Assembly (NCBI GenBank): GCA_977006965.1
Contig: OZ345375.1
Location: forward strand, 1,364,001 to 1,428,000
Origin: Phymatolithon calcareum
Taxonomy: Eukaryota > Rhodophyta > Florideophyceae > Hapalidiales
DNA length: 64,000 bases
Direction: 5' to 3'
Shown: in pieces, positions 60,254-64,000 of the stretch
Position numbering within the stretch: position 1 is the stretch's first letter
How the letters are laid out: each line of letters begins with the position of its first letter
The notes under the pieces: generated by a model
The model's input: the letters and a program-made list of their open reading frames with translations, nothing else
What the model was told of the DNA's origin: nothing
The model's database searches: none
Program-made: the position numbers and the translations under genes

Positions 60254-62674
60254 TCAAGCGGGCAAGAACTCCCTCGACGAAACGTCCACAGGAACCATAC
60301 CCAATCCCTTCTCGTCGCGAATATTAACAAGCGCCTGTCTTGCCGCATGCATAACTTCCGGTGCGCCCGTAACAGCACTAGCAATAGCGGCCAATGTAGG
60401 CACAACGCCACATTCCCTCAATCGCGCGCGTGTAACGCCCGGCGAATAAGCAAGGTTACAAACGGCAATAGTTGCAAAGTACATAGTATCCTGCGCATAC
60501 TTCCCCCTTCCCCCACCCGCAACAACCGTATCAACAAGCCACTGCACAGCCGGGCCGGCAGCAAGCAATCCATGCACAGCCTCACTAGACGCGAGATGCG
60601 CCAAAGTCCTCGCGACATCACGTCGACTCTCCGCGTCGTCCGCGGCAAGCACGGCGTTCAGCGCGCCCGCTTCCACGAATCGGACGGCGTATTCAAAAGT
60701 CTCGGCCACTGCGGCGAGCGCCCCGACGGCGCATCGCCTGGTGAGTGAATCTGCACTACGTGCAAGTTTCACCAGCGGCGCTAATGCACCGCCCTGTGCC
60801 ACCATCACTCGACTCATCCCCGTCAGACATAAATTGTACAGCCCGCGTGCCGCCTCGCGTCGCGCATCCGCCTCGCTCGCGTGCGCGGCGCGAAGCAGTA
60901 CCGGCAATCCTGCGTGCGCAACCTTTGCACGGAGGTCTGCATCGCGTGCCAGATTGGCGAGCAGAGCTGCGGAATGGAACCCCCCGTTCTCAACGCTCGG
61001 CCGTTTCAGCGCTGCATCCAGCGCGGATCGGTCGCGGATAAGCGGTGTGAGATCGGGGTGCGCGGCAAGCGCGGCAAGTGCACGGGTAGCCTCCTCAAAG
61101 TACGGCCCCCGTCCGCGCTGCAGTGCGACGTGGATCGCTTCGATTGCACCTGCATCCGCCAACGCGACGGCGAGCTTAGCGTCCGATGCCATGCTCGCGA
61201 CGACGGTCATGGCAAGCACGTCGCCGCGCGTGACCGGTCCCTGCACGAGCTTTATGAGCAGCGGTGCAATGGCAACGCTGAGTGCTTCCGGTGGCGACGC
61301 CGATGCGCCGTACGTGATGTGCACGACGCGCATAGCCGCGCGTGCAACTGCAGGGTTGGACGATGTGAGTAGTGTTGCAAATTGCGGGAATGCGACAGCG
61401 AGCCTTTTCCGAATGATATGCGCTTTGTGATGCCCAGTTGTGAGCAAATCACCAAACGCAAGCGCGGCAAACACTTGCGCTTGCGCATTATCAGACGCCA
61501 TGGCAGCCGCAAGCGCTGCTGGTGCACCTGCGACCATTACCTCGCGATGGGGTTGCCACATTGTAGATGATTCGGATACGGGATGACGGGCTAGGTTTCG
61601 CACACCGGCCGCGGCATAAGCTTGTGTAACCGGGTCTGCGCAACAGGCTGCAAACTCAAGGAGACGACGATGGGCAGCCGCAGCAATGACCTTCTCCCCG
61701 GCGCTTTTGGCGAGAGCGGCCACGCTGAGTGTTGCGCAACGCAAAGTATCCAGCAATTGCGCATCATCAGAAACGGACTTCTCCAGCTGACGAACGGTGG
61801 CACCGTTGAGCGCCGCGGCGACAACCTCAAGTACATCAGCGTCAAGCAATGCTTTGTGTGTACCGGAGTCGCGCGCCAGGTTGGAGACGCAGCGCACGGC
61901 GTGGTATGCAATACCCGGACGAATATCAATCCCTGCAATATGACCCGTTTGCGCGAGCGGCGGGGCGAGGGAAAAGTCAGTGAGTTGCAACGGTGCAAGC
62001 TCCCCGTGCTCCGCGGCGGCGTTGAGCGCTGCTGACGCATCGGCCGCCGCTGCCGGTGTGGGTGACAGTCCGAATCCGAAAAAGCTGCCCAGCCATTCGC
62101 CCCACGGCACGGGCTCTGGTGGCGGGACGGGGAACTTTTGCAGGGCTTCCGCGAGCAAACGGGGTATTTGCGATGTCTGAAATTCATCGGACGACGGGTT
62201 GGTGCGCGCTATGTCGGCGAGGGCGTGAAGGACGTTTGCGGCGAGCGGCGCAGCGGCGTCTGAGGTGTCGTTCAAGGCGCGGTGGAGAGCGGCGGCCAAG
62301 GCTGCTATTGCACCGGAGGTTAGGAGCGATGCATGCGTGTCGCGGTCGCCGGCGAGGGTCACGAGCGATTCGGCGGCGTGCAGGGCGCGCCCGATGTCAT
62401 CGCCCGCGAGAGCGGACCAGCTGCTGCTCGGGTCCGATTGGAGGAGGGAGAGGGAGTCTGCGGGAGGTAAGTCCGACGGTGGGGGTGGCGGATATGAACG
62501 GACGTCGTCTGCTTGGGCTGGTGGAGTTACGAGGGCACTGATTGTCGCGGCGCAAGCTGCTGCGACCAGGGCGGCGCTGCGGCGCACGGATGGTCGCGTT
62601 CGAGCTTCGGTTTGTATTGGGGGCTGAGTGGTGCGCAGGGCAGTGCCCGCGCATGCTGCAACCCGCAGGCGCAT
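60254..62674 (-). CDS. Armadillo-repeat protein with possible thylakoid-lumen targeting
   Basis: An 806-aa single-exon protein. The N-terminus is basic (MRLRVAACAGTALRTTQ..RTRPSVRRS), then hydrophobic (AALVAAACAATISALV), then TPPAQADD, an AxA-like cleavage site: the layout of a bipartite transit peptide to the thylakoid lumen. The rest is a chain of about 40-residue helical repeats of armadillo type (ALAAALHRALND.., AVRCVSNLARDSGTHKALLDADVLEVVAAAL, AAALLANLARDADLRAKVAHAGLPVLLRAA, AARGLYNLCLTGM). ARM repeats bind proteins; the partner is unknown. A lumenal ARM protein of this size would be unusual. It converges with the histone-fold gene 271 bp away. Confidence 0.75.
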   Translation of the reverse strand: MRLRVAACAGTALRTTQPPIQTEARTRPSVRRSAALVAAACAATISALVTPPAQADDVRSYPPPPPSDLPPADSLSLLQSDPSSSWSALAGDDIGRALHAAESLVTLAGDRDTHASLLTSGAIAALAAALHRALNDTSDAAAPLAANVLHALADIARTNPSSDEFQTSQIPRLLAEALQKFPVPPPEPVPWGEWLGSFFGFGLSPTPAAAADASAALNAAAEHGELAPLQLTDFSLAPPLAQTGHIAGIDIRPGIAYHAVRCVSNLARDSGTHKALLDADVLEVVAAALNGATVRQLEKSVSDDAQLLDTLRCATLSVAALAKSAGEKVIAAAAHRRLLEFAACCADPVTQAYAAAGVRNLARHPVSESSTMWQPHREVMVAGAPAALAAAMASDNAQAQVFAALAFGDLLTTGHHKAHIIRKRLAVAFPQFATLLTSSNPAVARAAMRVVHITYGASASPPEALSVAIAPLLIKLVQGPVTRGDVLAMTVVASMASDAKLAVALADAGAIEAIHVALQRGRGPYFEEATRALAALAAHPDLTPLIRDRSALDAALKRPSVENGGFHSAALLANLARDADLRAKVAHAGLPVLLRAAHASEADARREAARGLYNLCLTGMSRVMVAQGGALAPLVKLARSADSLTRRCAVGALAAVAETFEYAVRFVEAGALNAVLAADDAESRRDVARTLAHLASSEAVHGLLAAGPAVQWLVDTVVAGGGRGKYAQDTMYFATIAVCNLAYSPGVTRARLRECGVVPTLAAIASAVTGAPEVMHAARQALVNIRDEKGLGMVPVDVSSREFLPA

Positions 62675-63382
62675 GAGGAGACGGTTCGTTGCAAAGGATG
62701 CAGAGGACGCCTTCTTTCCGGAGATTGTACCGGAAGACGCCGGCGGGTTTGATTCACAATCTAACTAGAGTACAGTACAGTACTGTACAGGAAACTATGC
62801 AGTGGTAGTTGCTCATGGCCCGACGGCGATCAGGATTGTGAGTGCGTTCCCCCGAATTGATTCGCTCGATTGGCCAATGAGTGCCATGAAGATGGGCAAG
62901 CTATTTTGACAAATTTGAGGCGTGGCATACACTACAGTATACAACGAGGTCTGCGAGGGACTGGATCTATACAATATTTTCATACAACCGTATGATAGAA
63001 GACGTGCAATGACAATGTGTACCTGAAGTCCAGGATCAATTGCGCCTTCTCGTCTGCTTATACCCATTCCCCCGTCTTCGCGCGCCCATCCCTGTTCTAT
63101 ACATTCCGCGTCTGTCCGTTCACTGCAGTCTCCGGTATAATTCACCAGGACCCAATGCATCCAATGTGAACGGGCTTTGGCACTGCAGCCTGCCTCACGG
63201 CTCTCTGTGAGACTCAACGGCACCATGCCTCGCGATCTTTACGTCCACAACTACCGCGCATCCTTAATTCACGGTATAGAACCCTGCTGCGCTCTTTGTG
63301 TCCATCTGTATAAAACGCAGGCTGTAGTCACCAGTTGTACATTTCCCTGCCATTTCCCACACTTCGTCCGACCTCTTTCACC
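62675..63382. promoter_or_regulatory. Divergent interval with TATA box and GTACAGTAC palindrome
   Basis: The interval lies between divergent starts. A TATAAAA element at 63309-63315 stands about 70 bp before the ATG of the secreted protein gene, consistent with a core promoter. TACAGTACAGTACTGTACAG (62769-62788) contains a perfect palindrome. No other gene is supported. Confidence 0.6.
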
Positions 63383-64000
63383 ATGTGTCGCATCCTTATT
63401 TCCGCCTCCCTCCTCCTCCTCCTCCTCCTCCTGCTCGTCACGCGCACAGAAGCGCAACTGCTGAGCGGTGCACCGGGCGTGCTTCGCGCCTACAGTTTGC
63501 TAGGCGGTGTTGTGACGGGCGATCTCCCCGGTCTCCCATCTCTCCCGACCGTTGCCCGAACGTCGTACGGCGCCCCCACAAGCGGCTGCAATTGCATGCG
63601 CGGACCCCCTGGCGGCAAGTGCTGCAACTTTATCAATCGCATCCCCCCCGTCGGCACGCAGAAGAAGGAGGCGTGTACATGTCGTCGCTGCGCCCCTGCC
63701 TATCGTTGTGTGGCGCACAAGTCACCGACGTGGTGCATCCGTCGTCGCATCAAGGCCGTTCCGAAATGTGTCGACTTTCGCGCCCCGCACGAGCAGTGCG
63801 TATTGGTCCCTACGAACTTTGACATTCTTGTGCCGTATGCGCGAACTGCCACTCAGCCGAAGGTCGACACTCGTCCGTCGCGTCCCACGACGTACGATGT
63901 TTTCGTCGCTGGTCACATGATGTGTGACGTTTTCCAGGGACGATCTACAACGCCGATTCTCAAAACTACTGTTGTTGCCAAGGTGTACCAGCGTTTGAAC
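63383..64000 (+). CDS. Secreted Cys-rich protein, 3' end beyond window
   Basis: An open frame from the ATG at 63383 (TCACCATG context) to the window edge: 206 codons with no stop, so the end is missing. Residues 1-24 are a textbook signal peptide (MCRILISASLLLLLLLLLVT, cleavage near TEA-QL). The leucine run is encoded by a CTC repeat. A Cys-rich part follows: GCNCMRGPPGGKCCN, then ACTCRRCAPAYRCV, then PTWCIRRR and CVDF, with about 13 Cys in 206 residues and many basic residues. This suggests disulfide-bonded extracellular or cell-wall material. I do not recognise the family. Confidence 0.8.
   Translation, partial: MCRILISASLLLLLLLLLVTRTEAQLLSGAPGVLRAYSLLGGVVTGDLPGLPSLPTVARTSYGAPTSGCNCMRGPPGGKCCNFINRIPPVGTQKKEACTCRRCAPAYRCVAHKSPTWCIRRRIKAVPKCVDFRAPHEQCVLVPTNFDILVPYARTATQPKVDTRPSRPTTYDVFVAGHMMCDVFQGRSTTPILKTTVVAKVYQRLN

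Overview
This is nuclear DNA of a plastid-bearing eukaryote. Genes are compact and mostly intron-free. The few introns I can place are GT-AG and 83-104 nt long. Spliceosomal, nucleolar, mitochondrial and plastid-targeted proteins are all encoded here: BRR2, a WBP4-like factor, NOP56, bL27m, a mitochondrial-type inner-membrane protease, an HCF173-like plastid protein and a YidD-like protein. Gene density, short introns, about 50% GC and repeat-bearing gaps fit a florideophyte red alga of the Chondrus kind. That assignment is inference, not shown by a diagnostic marker.

Layout. 1-9,300: a TBC RabGAP, a three-exon Ntn-hydrolase asparaginase, an unknown membrane protein, a possible small two-exon gene and an HCF173-like SDR/CIA30 protein, separated by gaps holding short foldbacks. 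9,300-16,600: a fusion of an ERI1-type exonuclease with quasi-RRMs (apparently lacking its catalytic His), a thioredoxin and a decayed thioredoxin copy. 16,600-25,100: a YidD-like gene, then a segmental duplication. A head-to-head pair, a RING-BRCT gene on the minus strand and a STE20-like kinase on the plus strand, was copied. The RING-BRCT gene is broken in both copies. The kinase is intact in copy B (21,173-23,959) and is a fragment in copy A. Copy A also carries a 5'-truncated LINE and a cluster of near-palindromic foldbacks; in at least five of them one arm matches the parental sequence and the other looks like an inverted copy of it.

25,100-50,050 is gene-dense: an SDR, the inner-membrane protease, WBP4-like and BRR2 head to head, a PPP phosphatase and CIAO1 head to head, bL27m, a phosphatidylserine synthase, NOP56, a PHD/CW chromatin protein and Rab GDI head to head, a RAD51-like protein and a small two-exon gene. 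50,200-57,800 is accessory: an APH-like gene interrupted by an in-frame stop, two copies of a dispersed repeat and a psq-type HTH protein. 57,800-64,000: a protein with an SPT7/TAF-like histone fold, an armadillo protein with a possible thylakoid-lumen signal, and a secreted Cys-rich protein that runs off the window.

Functional links: splicing (BRR2 and its probable partner WBP4/FBP21 share a promoter), vesicle traffic (TBC RabGAP, GDI) and plastid biogenesis (HCF173-like, YidD-like). The most unusual feature is the set of about a dozen 25-95 nt foldbacks, some of which appear to be local inverted duplications of genic DNA.
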